Assembly: GCA_016192705.1 (NCBI GenBank)
Contig: JACPTQ010000022.1
Coordinates: forward strand, 62,001-126,000
Origin: Deltaproteobacteria bacterium
Lineage (GTDB): Bacteria; Myxococcota; JACPTQ01
Direction of reading: 5' to 3'
DNA length: 64,000 bases
Shown here: in pieces, positions 34,877 to 44,330 of the stretch
Layout: each line of letters starts with the position of its first letter
How positions within the stretch are numbered: the stretch's first letter is position 1
The notes under the pieces: generated by a model
Database searches by the model: none
The model's input: the letters and a program-made list of their open reading frames with translations, nothing else
What the model was told of the DNA's origin: nothing
Position numbers and translations under genes: made by a program

Positions 34877-34964
34877 TTACCTGCGTTCGCGCCTCCTCTC
34901 TTGCCGCTTCGCGGGCCCTATTCCTTGCGGGGGCCGCGCTCAGCGGCTTCGAGAGGAGGTTCTC

Positions 34965-35318
34965 ATGGCTCATCGCTTCATCGCTCTCGACGTCGCGTTC
35001 GAGTTCGCGACTGCGGTTCGTCCGGCGCTCGATCGCATTCGTCGCAAGGATCGTTCTCTCGAAGATCAGCTTCGGCGTGCGACGGCGTCAGTGGTCTTAA
35101 ACATCTCTGAAGGCAACGGCAAATCATCCCTTCGTGACCAAGCCCGTTTCTTCGAAATCGCTCGTGGCAGTTGTCGTGAGGCGCGTGCAGCCCTGAAACT
35201 CGCGATGATATGGGGTTACGTCGACGAGCGGCGAGTCGCCGAACTCGATGGCCTCGCCGATCGAGTGTGCGCACTTCTTTCGAAGCTCATCGCACGAGCC
35301 GGGTCAGCATCGCGATAA
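34965..35318 (+). CDS. Four-helix-bundle (S23-like) protein 1
   Basis: A 117-residue all-helical protein of the S23 / 23S rRNA-intervening-sequence family. The family hallmark LEDQLRRATASVVLNISEGN is at residues 35-55, followed by RFFEIARGSCREARAALKLA. These proteins form pentamers and some are encoded within 23S rRNA intervening sequences; the free-standing ones have no settled function. GAGGAGG precedes the ATG at 34965 at good spacing. Its 3' end overlaps the 3' end of the convergent paralogue by 32 bases. Confidence 0.88.
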   Translation: MAHRFIALDVAFEFATAVRPALDRIRRKDRSLEDQLRRATASVVLNISEGNGKSSLRDQARFFEIARGSCREARAALKLAMIWGYVDERRVAELDGLADRVCALLSKLIARAGSASR

Positions 35319-35616
35319 CTCGCGACAACAACTCGCCGAGTTCTTTCGGCGCATCGTCGATGAGATCCAGCAGGGCCGCGGATTCACTCGCCTCGCCACG
35401 CGCGATCGCGTAACAGCGCCGCTTATCGGCTTTAGCCACGCGACCCGCACCTTCCGCCGTGTTCGTGAGAACTGAAAGCGATGCGCGGCGGAACTGGTCT
35501 CGAAGAACGGCGTTCGCAATCGGAAGTGACTGAGCAAGCCGTGCGAAGGCGCGCGCGACGCGAAAGCAATCGAGGCGTTCGAGAGAAGCGGTCGTGGGAA
35601 CGTTGTAACGATCCAT
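35287..35616 (-). CDS. Four-helix-bundle (S23-like) protein 2
   Basis: A 109-residue paralogue of the convergent neighbour. Its hallmark region reads LRDQFRRASLSVLTNTAEGA, against LEDQLRRATASVVLNISEGN in protein 1, and is followed by RRCYAIARGEASESAALLDL. AAAGGAGG lies six bases before the ATG at 35616; the longer frame upstream is not supported. The two proteins are clearly related but well diverged, so this is an old pair or two separate captures. Confidence 0.87.
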   Translation of the reverse strand: MDRYNVPTTASLERLDCFRVARAFARLAQSLPIANAVLRDQFRRASLSVLTNTAEGAGRVAKADKRRCYAIARGEASESAALLDLIDDAPKELGELLSRVIAMLTRLVR

Positions 35617-35631
35617 CGGGAACCTCCTTTG

Positions 35632-35653
35632 GAGCCCGCAGCCGAGCGGGCTC
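35632..35653. repeat. Inverted repeat in the leader of S23 gene 2
   Basis: GAGCCCGC-AGCCGA-GCGGGCTC, eight-base perfect stem, lies just upstream of the ribosome binding site of the minus-strand S23 gene. Confidence 0.5.
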
Positions 35654-35730
35654 CTGCCCGAAAGGCGCGCAAGCGCCAGGGCGAGCCCGCGCAGGCAAGG
35701 GCGAAAAAGGAGGTCGTGAAGAGGCAACCA

Positions 35731-35809
35731 CGCACCCGCCTCCGCTCCCGCTCCCGCATCCGCTACCGCACCCGCCTCCGCTCCCGCTACCGCGCCCGCA
35801 TCCGCTCCT
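35731..35809. repeat. Hexamer-type repeat tract downstream-side of the S23 pair
   Basis: CGCACC, CGCCTC, CGCTCC, CGCATC and CGCTAC units. It lies between S23 gene 2 and the giant lipoprotein gene. Confidence 0.85.
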
Positions 35810-35822
35810 AACTCTTCTCCCT

Positions 35823-35868
35823 CCGTCGCAGTGCGACACCGCCATGCGACGGTGCGACGTCCGCGGAC
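35823..35868 (+). promoter_or_regulatory. Possible enhancer (UAS) for a sigma-54 activator
   Basis: CCGTCGCA (35823-35830) and TGCGACGG (35845-35852) are inverted copies. GTCGCA-G-TGCGAC is nested within, TGCGAC occurs three times (35832, 35845, 35854), and GTCCGCGGAC closes the set. The cluster lies about 80-120 bases upstream of the -24 element, the usual distance for activator sites. Confidence 0.5.
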
Positions 35869-35943
35869 GACGGGAAACGGTCAACGCGTGAACCACATAA
35901 CGCGTAACGCGAGCAAATGTGCGCGTGCGTCCACAGGAACGGC

Positions 35944-35959
35944 TGGCGCCCCACTTGCT
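35944..35959 (+). promoter_or_regulatory. Sigma-54-type promoter of the giant lipoprotein gene
   Basis: TGGCGCCCCACTTGCT has GG at 35945-35946 and GC at 35957-35958, exactly ten bases apart, and keeps TGGC and TTGC of the -24/-12 consensus. Transcription should start near 35970, giving a 15-base leader that contains the GGAGGG ribosome binding site. Confidence 0.7.
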
Positions 35960-35984
35960 CTTTCACCTCCCCGTGGAGGGAACA

Positions 35985-38900
35985 ATGAATACACTACGAG
36001 TCCGAACACGAAGCGCCGTTTTTCTCGCGACCGTGTCGTTCTTTGTCGCACCTTCGTGCGCGACGCAATCAAAATCCGACGAAGGCGTCGTCGAATGTTG
36101 GGTGCGCCTCTCCGAAGACTTTAATGTCAGCCTCGTCCGCGGGCTGAAACTCGTCATCGACAGCGCACCCGGACAACCGCCCCTCAACCTCACCGCGACC
36201 AGCGAACAAACGATCACCAAGGGGCGCCTCACGTTCACGACGCAAGTCAAGAACGACGACAGCGACCCCGAAAACGAATTCGTCGTCCAGTTCAACACCA
36301 ACGTTTTCGGGTCGCGCACCTTCCTCTTCCGCTTTAACGGCATCTGGGGCGCCGACCGCCCGTTCGCACTCCGCGCGGTCGTTCTCCTCGAAGGTTCGAA
36401 TGAAGCCGCCGCGACCGCCACAGCCACCGTCGAGGGCGCATCGATCACCCTCGAACACGGCGCGCGCGCGACCGTCGAAAATTCGATCGCCTGCACACCG
36501 GGAATCTCGTGCATCGGCACAACGGCTGCGCCCGCGCTCGCCGGAACCAGCCCGGCGTCACCGGCAAACAACAACCTGCCGCGCATTCGTGGACAGGCCG
36601 TGGCGGCCGCGACGATCAAAGTCTACGGGCAGCCTGACTGCGGAGGCGCTGTCGTCGGCGAAGGAACCGGCGCCGAACTCGCAACCGACGGCATCGCGGT
36701 GTCGGTGACCGACGATTCAACGACGACCTTCAGCGCGATCGCGACCGACGCGACCGGCAACACGTCGCCGTGCTCGTCGACAACCGTCACGTACATCGAG
36801 GATTCGACGCCCCCCGCTGCGCCGTCGGTGAACGCCGCGACGAACCCACCGTCGCCTGGCAAGAGCCTGACGCCGCGCGTCTCGGGCTCCGCCGAAGCGG
36901 GTGCGACGATCGAAATCTTCAAGAGCGCAACGTGCGAAGGCGTGCCGGCGGCAACGGGCTCTGCGGCCGATTTTGCGTCAGGCGGCATCGCGATCAGCGT
37001 CGCGAATAACGCGACAACAACGATTTCAGTTCGGGCGGTCGATGTGGCAGGAAACCGTTCGCCGTGTGCGAACCCCCCCCACTCCTACACGGCGGACAAC
37101 GCATCGACCGTTCCGGCCCTCACGGCGACCTCCCCGGCGTCGCCCGCGAACAGCAACGTTCCACGTGTTCGCGGGAGCGCGGAGTCTGGCGCAATGGTGC
37201 GCCTTTACAAGGACTCTGCGTGCGCGGGGGGGGTCGCCGATGCGGGTTCAGGCGAGTCGCTCACCGGCGCAATCGCGACGGGAACCGCTGAGGATCTCGC
37301 AGGCGCCGGAATCGAAGTCACCGTCGCCGACGACGCGACGACGACGTTTTACGCGCAAGCGACCGATGCGCTCGGCAACGTCTCGCCGTGCTCGGCGGGC
37401 CTTGCGTACACCGAAGACTCGACGCCGCCGGCGAAGCCAACGCCGGCCACGGTTCCCGCTTCTCCTTCCAACAACAACGAACCGATCGTGAAGGGCACGG
37501 CGATCGGCGCAGACACAGTCGAAGTCTTTACGTCGGCGTGCGGCCTCGCGGCCGGCGGCACGCTCGTCGTTTCGGGTGCCGCGACTCTGTTTGCAACCAC
37601 GGGCCTTCAAGTTCCCCCGAACGTCGTTCCCGCGAACGCGACCACAACGTTTCTCGTTCGCTCCAAGGACGCCGCGCAGAATGCGTCCGAATGCGCGACC
37701 ATCGATTACGTCGAAGATTCGACGGCGCCCGCCTCACCCATCGGAACTGGCGTAACGCCGGCTGGGCCAGCCAACAAAAACGATCCGCTGGTGCAAGGGA
37801 CCGCGGAAGCAAACGCGTCGGTCCGAATCTATAAGAACGATGCAACGTGCACGTCGGCTGCGACAACTGGAAGCGTTGGTCAGACCGGTGCCTTTGCCGT
37901 GACCGTTTCGGTCGACGACAACGCGACGACGTCGTTTTCGGCGGAGACGGTCGACCGCGCGGGAAACATCTCGCCCTGTGTGCAGCTCGGGCTTTCCTAC
38001 GTCGAAGACAGTTCGCCCGCGACGGTCACGTTCGCCGCCGCGAGCCAAACCGTGAACGAGTCGGCCGTCTCGGCAACTGTCACCGTCAACTTGAACACCA
38101 TGATCGGCACCGCGATCGTCATTCCGTTCGCGGTCGCGGGGAGCGCAATCTATCCGGCGGACCATAGCCTCGCGAACGGAACAATCACGATTCCCGCGTG
38201 GAGTCGAAGTGCCAGTCTCACGTTTGGCATCGTCAACGACGCGCTGAACGAGGCGAGTGAAACCGTCGTTCTGACTCTCAGCACGCCCTCGAACGCTCTG
38301 CTCGGCGCGATCAATGAGCACGAGGTCAAGATAAACGACGACGACGCGGTCCCAACGGTCGCGTTCAGTGCGACGAACCAAGAGGTGAGCGAAGCCGTTG
38401 GTTCCGTAACGGTGACGGCGACATTGAGTGCCGTGAGTGGACAAGCCGTAACGGTGCCGTACAAGGTCTCCGGGAGCGCGACGAACGCCGATCACAACCT
38501 CACGGACGGGTCGATCCTCATCCCGGCAGGACAGGCGAGTGGCAGCGTGACTTTCAACGTCGTCGATGATGCGCTCGACGAGGCAGATGAAACCGTCGTC
38601 CTCAAGCTCGACCCGCCGACGAATGCGTCCTTTGGCGCAACGACCACGCACACCGTAAAGATCATCGACAACGACGACCCGCCGACGGTTGCGTTCAGCG
38701 CGGCGAACCAAGAGGTGAGTGAAGCCGTTGGTTCCGTAACGGTGACAGCGACATTGAGTGCCATGAGTGGACAAACCGTAACGGTGCCGTACAAAGTCTC
38801 CGGGAGCGCGACGAGCGCCGATCACAACCTCACGGACGGGTCGATCACAATCCCCGCGGGGCAACTGAGTGCGACGAAAACATTCGCCGTCGTTGATGAC

Positions 38901-41900
38901 ACGCTCGATGAGGCAGAAGAAACCGTCGTCCTCACGCTCGAACCGCCGACGAACGCGACCATCGCCTCGCCGGCGCCCACGCATACCGTCAAGATCATCG
39001 ACAACGACGACCCGCCGACGCTCAGCTTCAGCGAGACGAGCCAGCAGGTGAGCGAGTCGGTCGGCACCGTAACCGTCACCGCGGTCTTGAGCGCGGCGAG
39101 TGGACTCGACGTTTCGGTGCCCTTCAATCTCTCCCCCGCCGGAACCGCGACGAGACCCGCCGACTACTATGACGTCAACCCGTCGACCGGACTTATCGCC
39201 ATCCCGGCGGGACAAATGAACGCGACCGTAACCTTCAAGGTGTTCGATGACGCGCTAGATGAAACGGACGAAACCGTCATCCTCAGGCTCGAAAGCCCGA
39301 CGAACGCGACCCGTGCTGAACCTTCTTCGCACACCGTCACGATCCTCGACGACGACGCCACGCCAACCGTCGAGTTCAGCCTGCCGGACCAAACCCAGCT
39401 CGAATCGATTGGCACCGTGACCGTCACCGTGAACCTGAGCGCTGCGAGCGGGAAGACCGTGACGGTGCCGTTCACCGTCGGAGGAAGCGCGACGACCGAC
39501 GATTATAGCAACTTGAACCCCGCGTCCGGGCAGATCCTGTTTCAGCCGCTACAAACAACCAAGACCATCACGTTTGACGTTGCTGATGATGCGCTCGATG
39601 AAACAAACGAAACCGTTGTCTTCACACTCCAGCCGCCCACGAACGCGGCGCTTGGCGCAACGCAAGTACACACCGTCACAATCAACGACAACGACGCGAC
39701 GCCGACGGTCACGTTCACCGAAGCAGACCGAACGGTTGACGAGAACGTTGACGCGGTGAGCGTCACGGTGGAAATGAGCGCCGCCAGTGGGCAAACAGTC
39801 ACGGTGCCGTTCACCATGTCAGGAACCGTGACGACCGTCGATTACACTAACCTCAGCCCTACCAATGGAGAGATCACGTTCGCGCCGCGAGAAACGACCA
39901 AGACCATTACGTTCAACGTGTTTGATGATGCGCTCGACGAAACCAACGAGACCATCGTGTTCTCACTCGCGCCACCGACGAACGCGAACCTTGGGGCGAA
40001 GAGCGCGTTCACCCTTACGATTAACGACAACGATCCGCAGCCGACGGTTGGCTTTAGCGGCGTGGTCCAGTCGGTAGAGGAATCGGTTGGCTTGGTGACC
40101 ATCGCAGTGAACCTCAACGCCCCGAGCGGGCTGACTGTTACGGTGCCGTACACGGTTTCGGCATCAAGTACCGCGACGGCCGCCGATTACACGGACCTCA
40201 CTCCTACGCCACAACAGATCTCGTTCGCGCCGGGAGAGACGAGTAAGAACGTGACGTTCAGAGTCGTCGATGATGCCCTCAACGAAGAAAACGAGACCAT
40301 CTACCTCGATCTCGGCACGCCGACGAACGCGACAATGGCGGGATTAGCCCAACGAAGGCAAATCGTCATCATCACCGACAACGACCCGCTCCCGACCGTC
40401 GAGTTCACGACAACGGACCAGACGGTCGCAGAGTCGATCGGCACGGTAACCGTCACGGCGACCCTGAGCGCGCCGAGCGGGCGAACTGTCACGGTGCCGT
40501 ACACCGTCGCCGGAACTGCCTCCGGACCGGCGATGCTCCCGGCTGATTACAACACTCTCCTCCCGACATCGCCCCAATCGCTCTCGTTCTTGCCGGGAGA
40601 AACCAGCCGGAGCATAACGTTTAACGTCGTCGACGATGTGCGGAAGGAAGTGGACGACACCGTCATCCTGACGCTTGAGACGCCAACGAATGCGACGCTG
40701 GGCGCAGCAATCACGCGCACAGTCACAATCACCGACAACGACGACCCACCGACGGTCAGATTCACGACGGCTACCACGTCGGTGACCGAGCCGGCCGGAC
40801 CTGGGTCGCTGACCGTCAACGTGGGCGTGACATTGAGCGCCGCGAGTGACTTCGAAATCACGGTGCCGTACACCGTCTCCGCCGCAAGCACCGCGACGAG
40901 CGCCGACCACAACCTCGTGGACGGCGTGTTGCCGATCCCTGCGGGACAGGGGACCGGGACCATAACATTCAACGTCATTCACGACACGCTCGATGAACCA
41001 AACGAAACCGTCATCATCGCGCTCGGGACACCAACGAACGCGACCGCCGGCACGACTCTGCAGACGCACACGGTCACGATCGCCGACAACGACCCCACTC
41101 CGACCATCTCGTTCAGCGCGGCGAGCCAATCGGTGAACGCGTCAACCGGTTCCGTTTCCGTCTCGGTCACGGCCATCTTGAGCGCCGAGAGTGGCCGTGA
41201 TGTCTCGGCGACGTACACCGTCACCGGAACCGCGAAGTCCGTTGCGACCGCGACGAACCCCGCCGATCACGACCTCGCAACCCCAGGGACGATAAACATC
41301 CCGGCGGGGCAAACGAGCGCGACGGTTACGTTCAACGTCGTCGATAGCGACGTCGTGTATGAAGGGAGCGAAACCGTGATCCTGACGCTCGACAGCTCAG
41401 CGACGACACCGACGAACTCAACCAGAGCCGCACCCTATACCCACACTGTAACGATTATCGACGACGACCCGGTCCCGACAGTCGAGTTCACCGCGGCGAG
41501 CCAAACGGTGGCCGAGCCGGCCGGGACATCCTCTCTGCCCGTGACCTTTACGGTGACCTTGAGCGGTATGAGTGCGTCGAACGTGACGGTGCCCTACACC
41601 GTCTCCGGAACCGCGACACGCCCCTCGGACCACGATCTCTTAAGCAGCAGCATCACGATCGCCGCGGGAACAACGACCGCAAGTAAGACCGTGAATATCG
41701 TCAACGATTTTCTCCCTGAGCCAAGTGAGACGATCATCGTAACGCTCAGCCCGCCCACCGGATCGCCGACCGGTGCCACGCTTGGCGCGATAAACGTTCA
41801 CACCATCACGGTCGACGACACAACGCCGTCGGTGGCCTTCAGCGAAGCCGCCCAAACCGCACCCGAAGGTGCGACGAACCTCACCGTGAGCGTCTCGATC

Positions 41901-44294
41901 GACATCGCCAGCACCCTCGCGGTCAATGTGCCCTATTTTGTTGCAGGCACCGCAAACAAAGCGGATCACAACCTCGCAACGGGCGTGTTCACAATTCCCG
42001 CGGGCGAACTGACCACGAGCGCTTCGTTCAACGTAACGGGCGACGCACTATACGAGGTAAGCAAGACGATCGTCCTCACCCTCGGTACCCCAACCAACGC
42101 GAAGCTCGGGGCTACGACAGAGCACACGGTCACGATCACCGACGACCCGGCGCCGGTCCGACAGGCGTCGGCGGGCCAGAACCACACATGCGCGACGCGC
42201 ACCGACAACACGCTCTGGTGCTGGGGGAGCAACTCAAGCGGTCAGCTCGGCAACGGTCCCATCGCGAGCCAAAGCGCCCCGATGAAGATCTCAGGCACAA
42301 CCTGGTCAACCGTCGCGGCGGGGGGCGGCACATCGGGTTCCCACACCTGCGCAACAAAGTCAGACGGGACGCTTTGGTGCTGGGGCAATAACGGATGGGG
42401 CCAAATGGGCGACGGAACATTCTCGTCTAGGAACAGCCCGACACAGGTCGCTGGAACCACCTGGGCAACGGTGACCGCGGGTGACATTCACACTTGCGCG
42501 ATAAAGGCTGACGGCTCGCTCCACTGCTGGGGGGCCGGCGCCGCGGTCGGCATCGGCACAACAACGAACCAAACCAATCCGTCCCCTGTTTCCGGCGGTG
42601 GCACGTGGGCGAGCGTTTCAGCGGGCCAAAACCAAACATGCGCCATTCGGAGCGACAACAACTCGCTTTGGTGCTGGGGAGAGAACGGCAGCGGTCAGGT
42701 CGGAGACGGAACAGCAAGCACGAGGACTGTACCAACGCCCATTCTCGTCGGGACGACGTGGGCGAGCGTTTCGACGGGCGGCACCCATAGCTGCGCGATT
42801 CGGAGCGACAACAACTCGCTTTGGTGCTGGGGCGTCAACAGCAGCGGCCAGCTCGGAGATGGAACATTCACCCTCAGAAACGTTCCAACGAACGTCCTCC
42901 CCGGCACGACATGGGTAGGCGTCGCGTTGGGCGCGTCGCGCACCTGTGCAACACGGACCGATACGACGCCTAATTCACTGTGGTGTTGGGGAGGCAATTT
43001 GAACGGTCAGCTTGGCGACGGGACAACCACCAACCGAACGACTCCGACGCAAGTTACTGGAACCAACTGGGCCAACGCGATCAAGGGAGGCGTAGGGCAC
43101 ACGTGCGCCACACGTACCGACAACTCGCTCTGGTGCTGGGGAAAGAACAGCGATGGTCAACTGGGCGATGGGACATCCGGGACAGCGCAAACAACTCCAC
43201 GGCAATTGGTGCAGGAAGCGGGAACGACATGGACGGCCGTCGCAAATGGAGGAGGTTATCTTGGGCCCGGCTTACACGGCTGTGCATCACGGTCAGACGG
43301 AACGCTCTGGTGCTGGGGGCTAAACACCAATGGCCAACTCGGCGACAGCAGCTACGGCAATCGAGATAACCCGACTCAGGTCGCAACGCCAGTAGCGGCT
43401 GGAACGACGTGGCCAAGCGTGTCGGTGGGGAACAGTCACACTTGTGCATTACGATCCGACAACACCCTTTGGTGCTGGGGGCTCAATTCGGGTGGACAGC
43501 TGGGCGATACAACGATTATCGACCGGAATACACCGACTCAGGTCGCGGGAACAATTTGGGCAAGCGTTTCGGCGGGCTATCTCCATACCTGCGCAACGAA
43601 GACCAACAACACGCTCTGGTGCTGGGGACAAAGCCAGTATGGCCGCCTCGGCAACGGGGTCAATACGGCCAGCGCGAACTCGACGCCGATCCAGATTACC
43701 GCGGACACCAACTGGGCAAGCGTTTCGGCTGGGCAAAACCACACGTGCGCGCGCCGCACAAACAACACCGTCTGGTGCTGGGGCAGCAACTCTTTCGGGA
43801 GCATCGGCGATGGATCGAACTCGCAAAGCACGATCCCTGTTCAAGTCCCCGGAACGAATTGGGCCAGCGTTTCGGCGGGTCATGAGTTTACCTGCGCGAC
43901 TCGCACCAACAACACCCTTTGGTGCTGGGGGTTTAACAGCAATGGCCAATTGGGTGACAGCACTTTGGCGCCGCGATACTCCCCGACGCAGGTACTCGGT
44001 ACCGCGTGGGAAAGCGTTTCGGCTGGCCTTTTTCAAACGTGCGCAACGCGGCTCGACGATTCTCTCTGGTGTTGGGGACGAAACGCCAACGGTCAGCTCG
44101 GCGTTGGAACCGTCGCGGAAGAAACGAGACCGACGCACGTTGAAGGGGCCAACTGGGGCATGGTCTCCGCTGGGAGCTACCACGGATGCGCCGTGCGTCT
44201 CGACGGGACGCTTTGGTGCTGGGGCAAAGGCGACTCGGGACAGCTCGGTTTCCGGACCGACATTCGGACAACACCCGTCGTCGTGATGAACTGA
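35985..44294 (+). CDS. Giant surface lipoprotein: Ig-like, Calx-beta and RCC1-type repeats
   Basis: A 2,769-residue lipoprotein (lipobox APSC). By motif count it has five Ig-like repeats (about residues 180-675, each with a PASPANNNLPRIRG-like start), twelve Calx-beta repeats (about 680-2055, with PTVAFSATNQEVSEAVGSV and TVKIIDNDD ends) and fourteen RCC1-type repeats (about 2055-2769, each with HTCA and LWCWG). Fourteen RCC1 repeats would form two seven-bladed propellers. Each carries a cysteine pair (HTCA and WCWG), which suggests disulfides and an extracellular site. Calx-beta repeats bind calcium and form long rods. A surface adhesin or adhesive filament is likely. ATG 35985 has GGAGGG upstream; the promoter is sigma-54-type. 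Confidence 0.9.
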   Translation: MNTLRVRTRSAVFLATVSFFVAPSCATQSKSDEGVVECWVRLSEDFNVSLVRGLKLVIDSAPGQPPLNLTATSEQTITKGRLTFTTQVKNDDSDPENEFVVQFNTNVFGSRTFLFRFNGIWGADRPFALRAVVLLEGSNEAAATATATVEGASITLEHGARATVENSIACTPGISCIGTTAAPALAGTSPASPANNNLPRIRGQAVAAATIKVYGQPDCGGAVVGEGTGAELATDGIAVSVTDDSTTTFSAIATDATGNTSPCSSTTVTYIEDSTPPAAPSVNAATNPPSPGKSLTPRVSGSAEAGATIEIFKSATCEGVPAATGSAADFASGGIAISVANNATTTISVRAVDVAGNRSPCANPPHSYTADNASTVPALTATSPASPANSNVPRVRGSAESGAMVRLYKDSACAGGVADAGSGESLTGAIATGTAEDLAGAGIEVTVADDATTTFYAQATDALGNVSPCSAGLAYTEDSTPPAKPTPATVPASPSNNNEPIVKGTAIGADTVEVFTSACGLAAGGTLVVSGAATLFATTGLQVPPNVVPANATTTFLVRSKDAAQNASECATIDYVEDSTAPASPIGTGVTPAGPANKNDPLVQGTAEANASVRIYKNDATCTSAATTGSVGQTGAFAVTVSVDDNATTSFSAETVDRAGNISPCVQLGLSYVEDSSPATVTFAAASQTVNESAVSATVTVNLNTMIGTAIVIPFAVAGSAIYPADHSLANGTITIPAWSRSASLTFGIVNDALNEASETVVLTLSTPSNALLGAINEHEVKINDDDAVPTVAFSATNQEVSEAVGSVTVTATLSAVSGQAVTVPYKVSGSATNADHNLTDGSILIPAGQASGSVTFNVVDDALDEADETVVLKLDPPTNASFGATTTHTVKIIDNDDPPTVAFSAANQEVSEAVGSVTVTATLSAMSGQTVTVPYKVSGSATSADHNLTDGSITIPAGQLSATKTFAVVDDTLDEAEETVVLTLEPPTNATIASPAPTHTVKIIDNDDPPTLSFSETSQQVSESVGTVTVTAVLSAASGLDVSVPFNLSPAGTATRPADYYDVNPSTGLIAIPAGQMNATVTFKVFDDALDETDETVILRLESPTNATRAEPSSHTVTILDDDATPTVEFSLPDQTQLESIGTVTVTVNLSAASGKTVTVPFTVGGSATTDDYSNLNPASGQILFQPLQTTKTITFDVADDALDETNETVVFTLQPPTNAALGATQVHTVTINDNDATPTVTFTEADRTVDENVDAVSVTVEMSAASGQTVTVPFTMSGTVTTVDYTNLSPTNGEITFAPRETTKTITFNVFDDALDETNETIVFSLAPPTNANLGAKSAFTLTINDNDPQPTVGFSGVVQSVEESVGLVTIAVNLNAPSGLTVTVPYTVSASSTATAADYTDLTPTPQQISFAPGETSKNVTFRVVDDALNEENETIYLDLGTPTNATMAGLAQRRQIVIITDNDPLPTVEFTTTDQTVAESIGTVTVTATLSAPSGRTVTVPYTVAGTASGPAMLPADYNTLLPTSPQSLSFLPGETSRSITFNVVDDVRKEVDDTVILTLETPTNATLGAAITRTVTITDNDDPPTVRFTTATTSVTEPAGPGSLTVNVGVTLSAASDFEITVPYTVSAASTATSADHNLVDGVLPIPAGQGTGTITFNVIHDTLDEPNETVIIALGTPTNATAGTTLQTHTVTIADNDPTPTISFSAASQSVNASTGSVSVSVTAILSAESGRDVSATYTVTGTAKSVATATNPADHDLATPGTINIPAGQTSATVTFNVVDSDVVYEGSETVILTLDSSATTPTNSTRAAPYTHTVTIIDDDPVPTVEFTAASQTVAEPAGTSSLPVTFTVTLSGMSASNVTVPYTVSGTATRPSDHDLLSSSITIAAGTTTASKTVNIVNDFLPEPSETIIVTLSPPTGSPTGATLGAINVHTITVDDTTPSVAFSEAAQTAPEGATNLTVSVSIDIASTLAVNVPYFVAGTANKADHNLATGVFTIPAGELTTSASFNVTGDALYEVSKTIVLTLGTPTNAKLGATTEHTVTITDDPAPVRQASAGQNHTCATRTDNTLWCWGSNSSGQLGNGPIASQSAPMKISGTTWSTVAAGGGTSGSHTCATKSDGTLWCWGNNGWGQMGDGTFSSRNSPTQVAGTTWATVTAGDIHTCAIKADGSLHCWGAGAAVGIGTTTNQTNPSPVSGGGTWASVSAGQNQTCAIRSDNNSLWCWGENGSGQVGDGTASTRTVPTPILVGTTWASVSTGGTHSCAIRSDNNSLWCWGVNSSGQLGDGTFTLRNVPTNVLPGTTWVGVALGASRTCATRTDTTPNSLWCWGGNLNGQLGDGTTTNRTTPTQVTGTNWANAIKGGVGHTCATRTDNSLWCWGKNSDGQLGDGTSGTAQTTPRQLVQEAGTTWTAVANGGGYLGPGLHGCASRSDGTLWCWGLNTNGQLGDSSYGNRDNPTQVATPVAAGTTWPSVSVGNSHTCALRSDNTLWCWGLNSGGQLGDTTIIDRNTPTQVAGTIWASVSAGYLHTCATKTNNTLWCWGQSQYGRLGNGVNTASANSTPIQITADTNWASVSAGQNHTCARRTNNTVWCWGSNSFGSIGDGSNSQSTIPVQVPGTNWASVSAGHEFTCATRTNNTLWCWGFNSNGQLGDSTLAPRYSPTQVLGTAWESVSAGLFQTCATRLDDSLWCWGRNANGQLGVGTVAEETRPTHVEGANWGMVSAGSYHGCAVRLDGTLWCWGKGDSGQLGFRTDIRTTPVVVMN
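38361..38847 (+). repeat. Near-identical 330-bp-spaced duplication within the Calx-beta region
   Basis: About 157 bases at 38361-38517 recur at 38691-38847, exactly 330 bases (110 codons) away, with only a few changes. Other Calx-beta modules in the gene are far more diverged, so this pair arose by recent duplication. Confidence 0.75.
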
Positions 44295-44330
44295 CGCCGC
44301 TCTGTGCAACCGGAGACACGGTTTTCGCTT

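Larger units (their letters stand above)
35617..35984. other. 368-bp divergent intergenic region
   Basis: It contains an inverted repeat next to the S23 gene 2 leader (GAGCCCGC / GCGGGCTC, 35632-35653), the hexamer tract 35731-35809, an inverted-repeat cluster (35823-35868) and a sigma-54-type promoter (35944-35959) for the giant lipoprotein gene. No additional gene is supported. Confidence 0.6.

Noticed and set aside
34965-35616. Diversity-generating retroelement, because S23-like proteins resemble Avd
   Set aside because: No reverse transcriptase, template repeat or variable repeat was seen in the neighbourhood.
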